Source of the DNA: CAISGS01 sp044346445
GTDB lineage: Bacteria; Pseudomonadota; Alphaproteobacteria; Caulobacterales; Caulobacteraceae
Length of the DNA stretch: 9,114 bases
Reading direction: 5' to 3'
NCBI GenBank assembly: GCA_044346445.1
Contig: JBIIZD010000100.1
Coordinates: 1 to 9,114, forward strand
Part shown: in pieces, positions 1 through 5,601 of the stretch
Layout of the letters: every line of letters starts with the position of its first letter
How positions within the stretch are numbered: the first letter of the stretch is position 1
Program-made: the position numbers and the translations under genes
The notes under the pieces: generated by a model
Told to the model about the DNA's origin: nothing
Database searches by the model: none
Seen by the model: the letters and a program-made list of their open reading frames with translations, nothing else

Positions 1-243
1 CTCAACAAAAAACCGCCCCCAAGGCCGGCACAAAAGCACCACCCCCAAAAACACAAACCCATCGGCTGAGACGCGGAGACTAGTCAAACCCTCAACAAAT
101 ATCAAGGAAGAAAAGACTTTTTTCTAAACCCTCAACACCGTTTCCGGCCCGCCTCATCCAGCGAGCGCCGCTTCTAGGCTCCGACTTGTTGCATAGCAAG
201 CGCCAAGTTCAGCCAATTTGATTTTGCGCACAGGAGACTTTTA
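1..243. other. Non-coding leader upstream of the Rrf2 regulator
   Basis: I find no convincing coding sequence here. The first 60 bases are unusually rich in C and A. From 86 to 137 there is a spaced direct repeat with an AT-rich hairpin between its copies (separate entry). At 185-200 lies an imperfect palindrome whose outer arms are CTTG and CAAG, about 43 bases before the ATG at 244. That is a reasonable place for an operator, and Rrf2 proteins often repress their own gene, but the sequence does not match an Rrf2-family operator that I can name. No clear -35/-10 pair stands out. The end of any gene upstream lies outside the window. Confidence 0.5.
86..137. repeat. 12-bp direct repeat pair flanking an AT-rich hairpin
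   Basis: The 12-mer AAACCCTCAACA occurs exactly at 86-97 and again at 126-137, a period of 40 bp. Its last seven bases, CTCAACA, also form bases 1-7 of the window, so a third copy may be cut by the window edge. Between the two copies, 109-115 (AGAAAAG) can pair with 119-125 (TTTTTCT) as six A-T or G-C pairs plus a wobble around a 3-base loop, ending in a T-run. Possible roles are a pair of regulator sites or the remnant of a dispersed repeat. The hairpin alone is a weak terminator candidate because its stem is A-T rich. Confidence 0.55.
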
Positions 244-246
244 ATG
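232..246 (+). promoter_or_regulatory. Strong Shine-Dalgarno for an alternative upstream start
   Basis: AGGAGA at 232-237 lies 6 bases before the ATG at 244, an excellent spacing. This ATG is in frame with the Rrf2 gene and would add 28 residues. A second ribosome-binding site, AAAAGGA at 311-317, lies 10 bases before the internal ATG at 328. By signal strength the upstream start is at least as good, while by family homology the downstream start is the expected one. Both may be used. Confidence 0.5.
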
Positions 247-290
247 GCTAAAATCCTAGACTGGGGACTGGCCACTGCAGCGGCCAGCCC

Positions 291-308
291 GCCTGCCTGC
301 CTGCCTGC
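291..308 (+). repeat. Short tetranucleotide repeat (GCCT)4 plus GC
   Basis: Four perfect tandem copies of GCCT plus two more bases lie between the two possible starts of the Rrf2 gene. Within the extended reading frame they encode part of a low-complexity stretch (PACLPA). Because the unit is not a multiple of three, a gain or loss of one copy would shift the frame of a protein begun at 244 but would leave one begun at 328 intact. Four copies are few for efficient slippage. Confidence 0.7.
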
Positions 309-327
309 GCAAAAGGACCCCTCCCCC

Positions 328-768
328 ATGCTGTCTCACAAGGCCCGTTATGCCCTCCGCGCCCTGGTTGAATTGGCCCGCGACGAGACCGGTGTCCAGA
401 TGACCTCTGCGGAGATTGCCAGCCGGGCCGATGCGCCGCGCAAATTCCTTGAAGCCATCTTGCTGGAACTTAGCCGTCGCGGCCTGATCATTAGTCGGCG
501 CGGCAAGTATGGCGGCTATCAATTGGCCCGGCCTGCCGCTGAGATCAGCTTTGCCCAGGTCATTCGCGTCGTGGACGGGCCACTGGCGCTTGCCCCGTGT
601 GTCAGCCATATGGCGTTTCGAAAATGCGAAGATTGCCCCAGCCTTGAGGGCTGCACCCTGCGCGAAGCCTTGATGCAGGCGCGCGATGCGACCTCCTCAG
701 TGCTTGAGGCCTACAGCCTAGCCGATGCGCTGGCTTCAGAGCCTAGCCTGCCGAAATATAAGCCTTGA
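328..768 (+). CDS. Rrf2 family transcriptional regulator, possible Fe-S sensor
   Basis: A winged-helix DNA-binding regulator of the Rrf2 family (IscR, NsrR, RirA and CymR relatives), acting in the cytoplasm as a repressor or dual regulator. From ATG 328 it is 146 residues, the usual family size, and begins with the typical MLSHKARYALRAL helix. The wing SRRGKYGGYQLARP is at about residues 56-69. Cysteines at 91, 100, 103 and 109 are arranged C-x8-C-x2-C-x5-C. The last pair has the C-x5-C spacing found in IscR and its relatives, so an iron-sulfur cluster is plausible but not shown. The signal sensed and the target genes cannot be read from the sequence. An in-frame ATG at 244 with a strong ribosome-binding site would give 174 residues, with an unconserved-looking leader. 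The 3' end overlaps the convergent CBS gene by 26 bp. Family assignment is secure; the start is not. Confidence 0.92.
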   Translation: MLSHKARYALRALVELARDETGVQMTSAEIASRADAPRKFLEAILLELSRRGLIISRRGKYGGYQLARPAAEISFAQVIRVVDGPLALAPCVSHMAFRKCEDCPSLEGCTLREALMQARDATSSVLEAYSLADALASEPSLPKYKP

Positions 769-1174
769 GCGTAGCCGCCTCGGCCTCAGTCTCGGCAATC
801 TTGGACTTGACCAGATCCCCGATTGAGACAATCCCAACCAGGCGTCCAGTCTTGACCACGGGCAGGTGGCGAATGCGCCGATCGGTCATGCGGCTTAAGA
901 GATCGTCCACCGTCTCGGTCAGGGACGCGAAGATCACGTCGCGTGACATACAGATCGAGAGGGGCTGGGTCATGGCTGCTATACCATGCTCGGCAACCAT
1001 GCGGACAATATCGCGCTCGGATACGATCCCGACCACCTGATCTTCAGGATCGATCACGACCAAGGCCCCAACCTTGCGGCTGTGCAAAAGGGCGGCGGCG
1101 GCTCCGACCGATTCATGCGGCGAGGCGGTAAAGACCAGATCGCCCTTGGTTTTAAGGATTTGATTGACCAACAT
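743..1174 (-). CDS. Two-CBS-domain protein
   Basis: A stand-alone protein of 143 residues made almost entirely of two CBS domains (about residues 8-62 and 73-127), which as a pair form a Bateman module that usually binds adenine nucleotides. Both repeats end in the typical signature: VVGIVSERDIVR near 47-58 and RLVGIVSIGDLVK near 111-123. The acidic C-terminal tail ending in EAATLKAYISAG is typical of the short alphaproteobacterial members of this family. There is no attached enzyme or channel, so the protein probably senses energy state or regulates a partner; the partner is unknown. The start at 1174 is chosen because GGAGGT (1182-1187, minus strand) lies 7 bases upstream. An ATG at 1189 overlaps that ribosome-binding site and is unlikely to be used. 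The gene lies 112 bases downstream of the rhomboid gene on the same strand and overlaps the 3' end of the Rrf2 gene. Confidence 0.93.
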   Translation of the reverse strand: MLVNQILKTKGDLVFTASPHESVGAAAALLHSRKVGALVVIDPEDQVVGIVSERDIVRMVAEHGIAAMTQPLSICMSRDVIFASLTETVDDLLSRMTDRRIRHLPVVKTGRLVGIVSIGDLVKSKIAETEAEAATLKAYISAG

Positions 1175-1181
1175 GGTACGC

Positions 1182-1187
1182 ACCTCC
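1182..1187 (-). promoter_or_regulatory. Shine-Dalgarno deciding the CBS gene start
   Basis: On the minus strand GGAGGT is followed after 7 bases by the ATG at 1174. The longer frame would begin at 1189, inside this motif, which argues against it. Confidence 0.75.
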
Positions 1188-1221
1188 ATCGCTTTTATTA
1201 TTGGCTAAAATCGTCCTCCAA

Positions 1222-1245
1222 ACCCTGCGCAAGATCAAGCAGGGT
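1222..1245 (-). other. 7-bp hairpin between the rhomboid and CBS genes
   Basis: ACCCTGC (1222-1228) and GCAGGGT (1239-1245) are perfect complements around a 10-base loop. The hairpin begins about 40 bases past the rhomboid stop codon on the minus strand and about 48 bases before the CBS start. It has no immediate T-run, so it is not a classical intrinsic terminator. It could attenuate read-through or stabilise the 3' end of the rhomboid mRNA. A loose AT-rich -10-like stretch lies just downstream (about 1191-1202 on the minus strand), so the CBS gene may have its own promoter. Confidence 0.35.
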
Positions 1246-1286
1246 AAACGAAATGTGAACAAGGCTGTGGCGGGCGCGGACCCGGC

Positions 1287-1976
1287 TCATATCCGGCCCA
1301 ATAGTCGTCCCACCGGCGCAATCAGCAAAAGGCCGCAAGCATAACCAAATACATGCGCCTCCCAGGCAATCGCCATGCCATGCGCGCCGGGGGCCAAGCC
1401 GGTTAGGCCGATCAGCAGATTGGCAACCATCCAGGCCGCCGCCATGCCAACCACGGATGTGCTGGCAAAGGGCGCTAGGCTGCCGCGCCGGTCAATCATG
1501 CGCGAGGCCGCCCCCATCAGGCCCGACACCGCCCCCGAGGCCCCGACCAATATGCCCTGGCCTTGCGGGTGCAATAGGCCAAAGCCCAAACTGCCGACCG
1601 CGCCACACAATAGATAAAAGCCGAAAAAGCCAATCCCGCCGCCAAGCGAGCCATAGCGGCCAGGGCTTGACGCCCCCTCACCGTCTTGGGCCTGCGCCTG
1701 CCAGTCATCCGAGCCTTGGAAAAACCGCGCAACCGGCGCGCCAAAGGCCAGCGCGCCCAGGGCATTCATCCCCGCATGCGCCCAGCCGCCATGCAAAAAC
1801 AGGGCCGTGATCAAGGGCAGATAGTCACCCGTCTGATCGGGCCTAAACCCATAGCGCAGCACCAGATTGTCCTGATCGGGCACCATGGACTGGACCAGAT
1901 AGGCGCCCAGTATGACCCCCACCAGCACAACAACGGGCCAAGGCGCACGGATCGCCGGTTGTTGCGGTTGATCCAA
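1287..1976 (-). CDS. Rhomboid family intramembrane serine protease
   Basis: A polytopic inner-membrane protease that cleaves transmembrane segments of substrate proteins inside the lipid bilayer. Numbered from the TTG at 1976 (229 residues), the catalytic Ser147 lies in GASGAVSG and the catalytic His208 in AWEAHVFGYACG. The oxyanion-region motif HAGMN (His67 to Asn71) follows LFLHGGWA. About six hydrophobic segments are visible, starting near residues 13-31. A polar, Gly/Ser/Gln-rich loop at roughly residues 88-112 separates the second and third helices. Both possible starts are TTG. The one at 1976 has GGGAG (1985-1989, minus strand) 8 bases upstream; the one at 1991 would add five residues and has a more distant AAGGA. 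The gene is divergent from the M16 peptidase. The rhomboid signature is complete, so activity is likely; the substrate is unknown. Confidence 0.92.
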   Translation of the reverse strand: MDQPQQPAIRAPWPVVVLVGVILGAYLVQSMVPDQDNLVLRYGFRPDQTGDYLPLITALFLHGGWAHAGMNALGALAFGAPVARFFQGSDDWQAQAQDGEGASSPGRYGSLGGGIGFFGFYLLCGAVGSLGFGLLHPQGQGILVGASGAVSGLMGAASRMIDRRGSLAPFASTSVVGMAAAWMVANLLIGLTGLAPGAHGMAIAWEAHVFGYACGLLLIAPVGRLLGRI

Positions 1977-2165
1977 GGTACAAACTCCCAACTTATTGAT
2001 CGTCCTTCATTTCATGGACCGATTTGTGACGCCCTGCAAAGGCTCTAACCCCGATCCCTGGCTTGTTATCGTCAGCCCGACGATATTTTTGCTTTCCACG
2101 CCTTGCGAAGGCCTCAGTTCTCAATAATGCTACATTAGGTTTACCATTCAAAGGATAGTTGCTCC
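1977..2165. promoter_or_regulatory. Divergent promoter region, rhomboid / M16 peptidase
   Basis: This short region must hold promoters for both outward-facing genes. For the M16 gene, GCTACATT at 2129-2136 matches seven of eight positions of the Caulobacter housekeeping -10 consensus (GCTANAWC). A TTGCGA at 2103-2108 could serve as -35, although the 20-base gap is longer than usual. Transcription from it would give a leader of roughly 25 bases containing AAGGA, which ends 10 bases before the ATG at 2166. I could not single out a rhomboid promoter. A five-codon reading frame on the minus strand (2010 to 1993) ends just before the rhomboid start but has no ribosome-binding site. Confidence 0.35.
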
Positions 2166-5111
2166 ATGACCCGTATTTCGCGGCTGGCCCTGATAACCAG
2201 TTGTAGTCTGGCCTTGGGCGCGTGCAGCCATATTGGCATTGCCTCGCCAAAACTGTTCCAGCCCGCCGCCAGCCAGCCAGAGCAAACGGCTGCACCGATC
2301 AGTGCAAGGGTCTGGCCGCAAACCGCCTCTGACATAGCCCCAGATCCCAATGTCCGGTTTGGTACCCTGGCCAATGGCATGCGCTATGCCCTGCTTAAGA
2401 ATGCCACCCCCACCGGTCAGGCGGCCATTCGGCTAAGGTTTGATGCGGGCTCGCTAATGGAAACCGATGCCCAGCAAGGTCTGGCGCATTTTCTTGAGCA
2501 CATGGCCTTTAATGGCTCAAAAAATGTCGCGGAAGGCGAGATGGTCAAGATATTGGAGCGCCACGGCCTGTCGTTTGGGGCTGATACCAATGCCTCCACC
2601 GACTTTACCCAGACCATCTATAAGCTGGACCTGCCCAAGACCGATGATGATACAGTCGATACCAGCCTGATGCTGATGCGCGAAACCGCAAGCGAACTGA
2701 CCATCAGCCAAGAGGCGGTGGACCGTGAGCGCGGCATTTTGCTGTCCGAGGAGCGCTCCCGCGATTCCCCAGGCTTTCGCGTGTTCAAACAGAGCTTTAG
2801 CTTTTTCCTGAAAGACCAGTTGGCGCCAAGGCGGTTGCCGATTGGCCAGGCCGAGGTTTTGAAAACCGCGTCTCGCGACCTGATTGCTGACTTCTACAGC
2901 AAGTATTATCGTCCCGAGCGGGCGGTTCTGGTCGTGGTTGGCGATTTTGACCTTGATGCAATGGAGGGCAAGATCAAGGCTAGGTTTGGCGATTGGCAGA
3001 CCACCGCCCCCGTCGGCCCAGAGCCAGATATGGGCAAGCTGGCTAATCGCGACCTCGAAGCCAAGATAGCGGTCGAGCCGGGCAGCCGCACCAGTATCCA
3101 ATATGGCTGGCAGCGCCCGGTGGATTTGAGCGCGGATCGTGTGGCCAAACGCCGCGATGACCTGATCTGGTCGCTTGGCCTTGCCGTTGTCAATCGGCGG
3201 CTGGAGCGGCTGGCAAGGGGCGAGAACCCCGCCTTTATCGGAGCCGTCGTATACACCAACAATGAGGTCAATTCGGCCGAGCGCACCACAGTGTCGGTTA
3301 ATGTCGAGCCTGACAAATGGCGCGATGGCTTGACGGTGACCCAGGCCGAGATCAAGCGGGCCGTCGCTTTTGGCGTCTTGCAGACCGAACTGGACCGCGA
3401 AATTGCTGAATACCGCGCCAATCTGGTCGCCTTGGCCGCGCGCGCTGAGACGCGCCGCACCACGGCCTTGGCCAACGAACTGATCGGCTCGGTCGACGAC
3501 CGCAGCGTGGTGACCAGTCCGGCCCAGGACCTGGCCATGTTTGAGCAATCGGTTCAGGGCCTGAGCGCCGAAACCGTCTCAACAACCCTCAAGCGCGCCT
3601 TTATCGGCCAGGGCCCCTTGATCTTCATGTCCAGCCCCGACCCAATTGTCGGCGGCGACAAGGTCTTGCTCGAAACCTTCAAGGCTGCGGATGCCCAAAA
3701 GGTCACACCGCCCGTCCAAGAGGCCGCAGTCACCTGGCCCTATAGCCAATTTGGACCCATCGGCACGGTAGCCGAGCGCAAGGACATTGCCGATCTGGAT
3801 ACGGTGTTTATCCGGTTTGCCAATGGCGTGCGGCTGACGGTCAAGCAGACCAAGTTTACGCAAGACCAGATTCTGGTTCGGGCAAGGCTGGGCAATGGCA
3901 AGTTGGACCTGCCCAAGGATCGTGCCACGGCCAGTTGGATGCCCGGCTGGGCGGCAACCGAAGGCGGCTTGAAGGCCCTGACCAATGAGCAGATCGAAAA
4001 GGTCCTTACCGGCAGGATTTACGGGCTGGACCTTAGCCTGGACGATGATGCCTTAGAGCTGAATGGCGCAACTCGCCCCGCAGATCTGGATACCCAGCTT
4101 CAGCTCATGGCCGCCTATGTGCAGGAACCCGGCTGGCGGACACAAGGCTTTGACCGGGCCAAGACCCTCTATATTCCGGTTAATGCACAGCTAGATGCAA
4201 CACCGGGCGGGGTGATGCAGCGTGAAATTGAAGCCTTGCTGCATTCGGGCGACCGGCGCTGGGTGTTTCCGACCAAGGACCAGATCAGCGCAACCAAGGC
4301 CGATGAACTAAAACAGGTGCTGGAACCTAGCCTGACCGACGGTCCGGCAGAGATTATTATAGTGGGCGACATCACGGTCGATAAGGCGATTGAGGCGGTC
4401 GCGGCCACGTTTGGTGCCCTGCCCGCTCGGCCAGAGCGCGCGCCGGTCAAGACCGGCTGGGATGTGCAGTTTCCCGCCGGAACGCCTCAGCCTGTTATCC
4501 TGACCCATAAGGGCCGCGCCGATCAGGCCAGTGCCTTTATCGCTTGGCCCAGTCAGGACTTTGTCGCCGATCCGCAAGAGGCCCGCACCTTGCGGGTCCT
4601 GGCCCAGATTATCGAGCTGCGCATGACCGATGAATTGCGTGAAAAACAGGGCGCGACCTATTCGCCCTCGGCAAGCGCGGATGCGTCCTGGGTGTATCCG
4701 GGGTATGGCTATATTGCCGCCAGTGTCGAAATGCCGCCCGCCAAGCTGGAAGGCTTTTTTAGCGACATGGACAAGATCGCTGCGGATCTTCGCGATCAAC
4801 CGGTCAGCGCCGATGAATTGCAACGGGCCAAGACCCCGCAGCTTGATTCGCTGGAAAAGGCCCGCCAGACCAATGGCTATTGGCTCAATATCCTGTCGGG
4901 TGCCCAGACCGAGGACCTGCGCCCCTATCCGGCCAATGTCATGATCAAGGCGCTTGCCAATACCCAGCCTCGGTCGGTTCGGCTGGATGCCGCCCGGTCA
5001 GTCATGGCGAGCCTTGCAAAGGTCACAGCAGCCGATCTGCAAAAGGCCGCCAAGACCTATTTAAAGCCCGACAAGGCCTGGCGTTTGAAGGTGGTGCCTG
5101 AAACGAAATAG
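2166..5111 (+). CDS. M16 family zinc metallopeptidase, predicted lipoprotein
   Basis: A large pitrilysin/insulinase-type (M16, PqqL-like size) zinc peptidase of 981 residues, expected to degrade peptides in the periplasm while anchored by lipid. The N-terminus is a lipoprotein signal: a basic start, a hydrophobic stretch, and the lipobox LGAC with Cys20 as the modified residue. The following Ser gives no inner-membrane retention signal, so outer-membrane placement is inferred. The catalytic site is the inverted zinc motif HFLEH (His108, Glu111, His112). The third ligand is probably Glu195 in ERGILLSE, with Glu188 seven residues before it. The order is M16 N-domain (about 64-205), M16 C-domain (about 235-420), then a second N-like domain from about 550 that lacks HxxEH. 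A final C-like domain has the conserved pair Arg825 and Tyr832 in LREKQGATYSPS. So the N-half is catalytic and the C-half structural, as in other single-chain M16 proteins. AAGGA precedes the ATG. The natural substrate is unknown. Confidence 0.96.
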   Translation: MTRISRLALITSCSLALGACSHIGIASPKLFQPAASQPEQTAAPISARVWPQTASDIAPDPNVRFGTLANGMRYALLKNATPTGQAAIRLRFDAGSLMETDAQQGLAHFLEHMAFNGSKNVAEGEMVKILERHGLSFGADTNASTDFTQTIYKLDLPKTDDDTVDTSLMLMRETASELTISQEAVDRERGILLSEERSRDSPGFRVFKQSFSFFLKDQLAPRRLPIGQAEVLKTASRDLIADFYSKYYRPERAVLVVVGDFDLDAMEGKIKARFGDWQTTAPVGPEPDMGKLANRDLEAKIAVEPGSRTSIQYGWQRPVDLSADRVAKRRDDLIWSLGLAVVNRRLERLARGENPAFIGAVVYTNNEVNSAERTTVSVNVEPDKWRDGLTVTQAEIKRAVAFGVLQTELDREIAEYRANLVALAARAETRRTTALANELIGSVDDRSVVTSPAQDLAMFEQSVQGLSAETVSTTLKRAFIGQGPLIFMSSPDPIVGGDKVLLETFKAADAQKVTPPVQEAAVTWPYSQFGPIGTVAERKDIADLDTVFIRFANGVRLTVKQTKFTQDQILVRARLGNGKLDLPKDRATASWMPGWAATEGGLKALTNEQIEKVLTGRIYGLDLSLDDDALELNGATRPADLDTQLQLMAAYVQEPGWRTQGFDRAKTLYIPVNAQLDATPGGVMQREIEALLHSGDRRWVFPTKDQISATKADELKQVLEPSLTDGPAEIIIVGDITVDKAIEAVAATFGALPARPERAPVKTGWDVQFPAGTPQPVILTHKGRADQASAFIAWPSQDFVADPQEARTLRVLAQIIELRMTDELREKQGATYSPSASADASWVYPGYGYIAASVEMPPAKLEGFFSDMDKIAADLRDQPVSADELQRAKTPQLDSLEKARQTNGYWLNILSGAQTEDLRPYPANVMIKALANTQPRSVRLDAARSVMASLAKVTAADLQKAAKTYLKPDKAWRLKVVPETK

Positions 5112-5115
5112 GGGG

Positions 5116-5244
5116 CTAGGTTCAATCCCCTTTCGGAGGGGGAAGGCGGTGGAGGGGGAAGGGCTTGAGGGTGTTGAATCCGCGCGCGATGCGGTTCCTG
5201 AGTTTGTCGACAAACGGCAATCCCTGAATAGGGACTGAACCTAG
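5116..5244. repeat. Palindromic intergenic element with 14-bp inverted ends
   Basis: The ends CTAGGTTCAATCCC (5116-5129) and GGGACTGAACCTAG (5231-5244) are inverted repeats matching at 13 of 14 positions, spanning 129 bp. Inside are a hairpin CCCCT/AGGGG at 5127-5141, a hairpin at 5176-5197 (GAA-CCGC with GCGG-TTC, one bulged T), the perfect 14-bp palindrome GTTTGTCGACAAAC at 5202-5215, and a hairpin TCCCT/AGGGA at 5221-5234. The first and last hairpins share bases with the outer arms, so local and long-range pairing compete. GGAGGGGGAAGG occurs twice (5135-5146, 5151-5162). The element fills the space between two convergent genes. The right end supplies the TAG stop of the Mth938-type gene. 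No transposase is present, so a non-autonomous palindromic repeat or MITE is the main reading; a 3'-end mRNA structure is the alternative. No T-runs follow the hairpins, so classical terminators are unlikely. Confidence 0.6.
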
Positions 5245-5597
5245 ACGGCAATAAGCGCGGCGGCGAGCCTGCGGCCCTCGGCGGCCAGAACATTATAGAC
5301 CCGCGCTGCTGTTGGCGTGTCCATGAATTCCAGACCAATGCCCGCCCTTTGCAGGGCCTCGCGCACGGGCCGGGGCGGCAGGGTCTGGACTGCGCCTGTC
5401 CCCAGAAGCACAAACTCCACCACGGCAGGGCCTGCAGCAAACACTGGCGCCAGAGCCTGCGGCGTGAGGTCTTGGATCTGGGTCAAGAGCCAAGTCACAG
5501 GCTGATCATTCAGGATCAACAAGGACCCCTCATGCCTTTGGCCAGACACCCGAAAGCCGCCGCTGCCATAGGCATCGATAGACGGGGCCTGGCGCAT
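5241..5597 (-). CDS. Mth938-like domain protein (DUF498 / NDUFAF3 relative)
   Basis: A small cytoplasmic protein of 118 residues belonging to the Mth938/DUF498 family, whose mitochondrial member NDUFAF3 is an assembly factor of respiratory complex I. The recognisable landmarks are FRVSGQRHEGSLLI (about 15-28), EFVLLGTG (61-68) and GIGLEFMDTPTAARVYNVL (86-104), followed by the conserved AAEGRRLAAALI end. Nearly the whole protein is the domain. The start at 5597 is four bases past the secF stop, which gives translational coupling; a longer frame from 5684 would overlap secF and encode an Arg/Pro-rich, unconserved stretch. No strong ribosome-binding site precedes it. The stop codon TAG lies in the CTAG end of the neighbouring inverted repeat. 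It is the last gene of the yajC-secD-secF operon. A role in membrane-protein or respiratory-complex assembly is inferred from the mitochondrial relative and the operon; no bacterial activity is established by the sequence. Confidence 0.92.
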   Translation of the reverse strand: MRQAPSIDAYGSGGFRVSGQRHEGSLLILNDQPVTWLLTQIQDLTPQALAPVFAAGPAVVEFVLLGTGAVQTLPPRPVREALQRAGIGLEFMDTPTAARVYNVLAAEGRRLAAALIAV

Positions 5598-5601
5598 GGG
5601 C

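Noticed and set aside
8..32. Possible intrinsic terminator on the minus strand (interrupted GC stem followed by a T-run)
   Set aside because: The stem is only three pairs, a mismatch and two pairs, and no minus-strand gene leads into it within the window.
86..137. CRISPR array
   Set aside because: The repeats are only 12 bp with one certain 28-base interval and no further units or cas genes in the window.
1993..2010. Five-codon minus-strand reading frame just before the rhomboid start, as a leader peptide
   Set aside because: It has no ribosome-binding site and no regulatory codon pattern. It is short enough to be chance.
1686..2048. Open frame of 120 codons on the plus strand over the rhomboid gene
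   Set aside because: The minus-strand rhomboid carries all catalytic motifs, and this frame has no family features.
2517..3548. Long open frame of 343 codons antisense to the M16 peptidase
   Set aside because: It lies fully within the M16 gene, resembles no protein family that I recognise, and is explained by GC-rich codon bias of the real gene, which keeps antisense frames open.
4308..4823. Open frame of 171 codons antisense to the C-terminal half of the M16 gene
   Set aside because: It lies inside a certain gene, with no recognisable domain or initiation signal.
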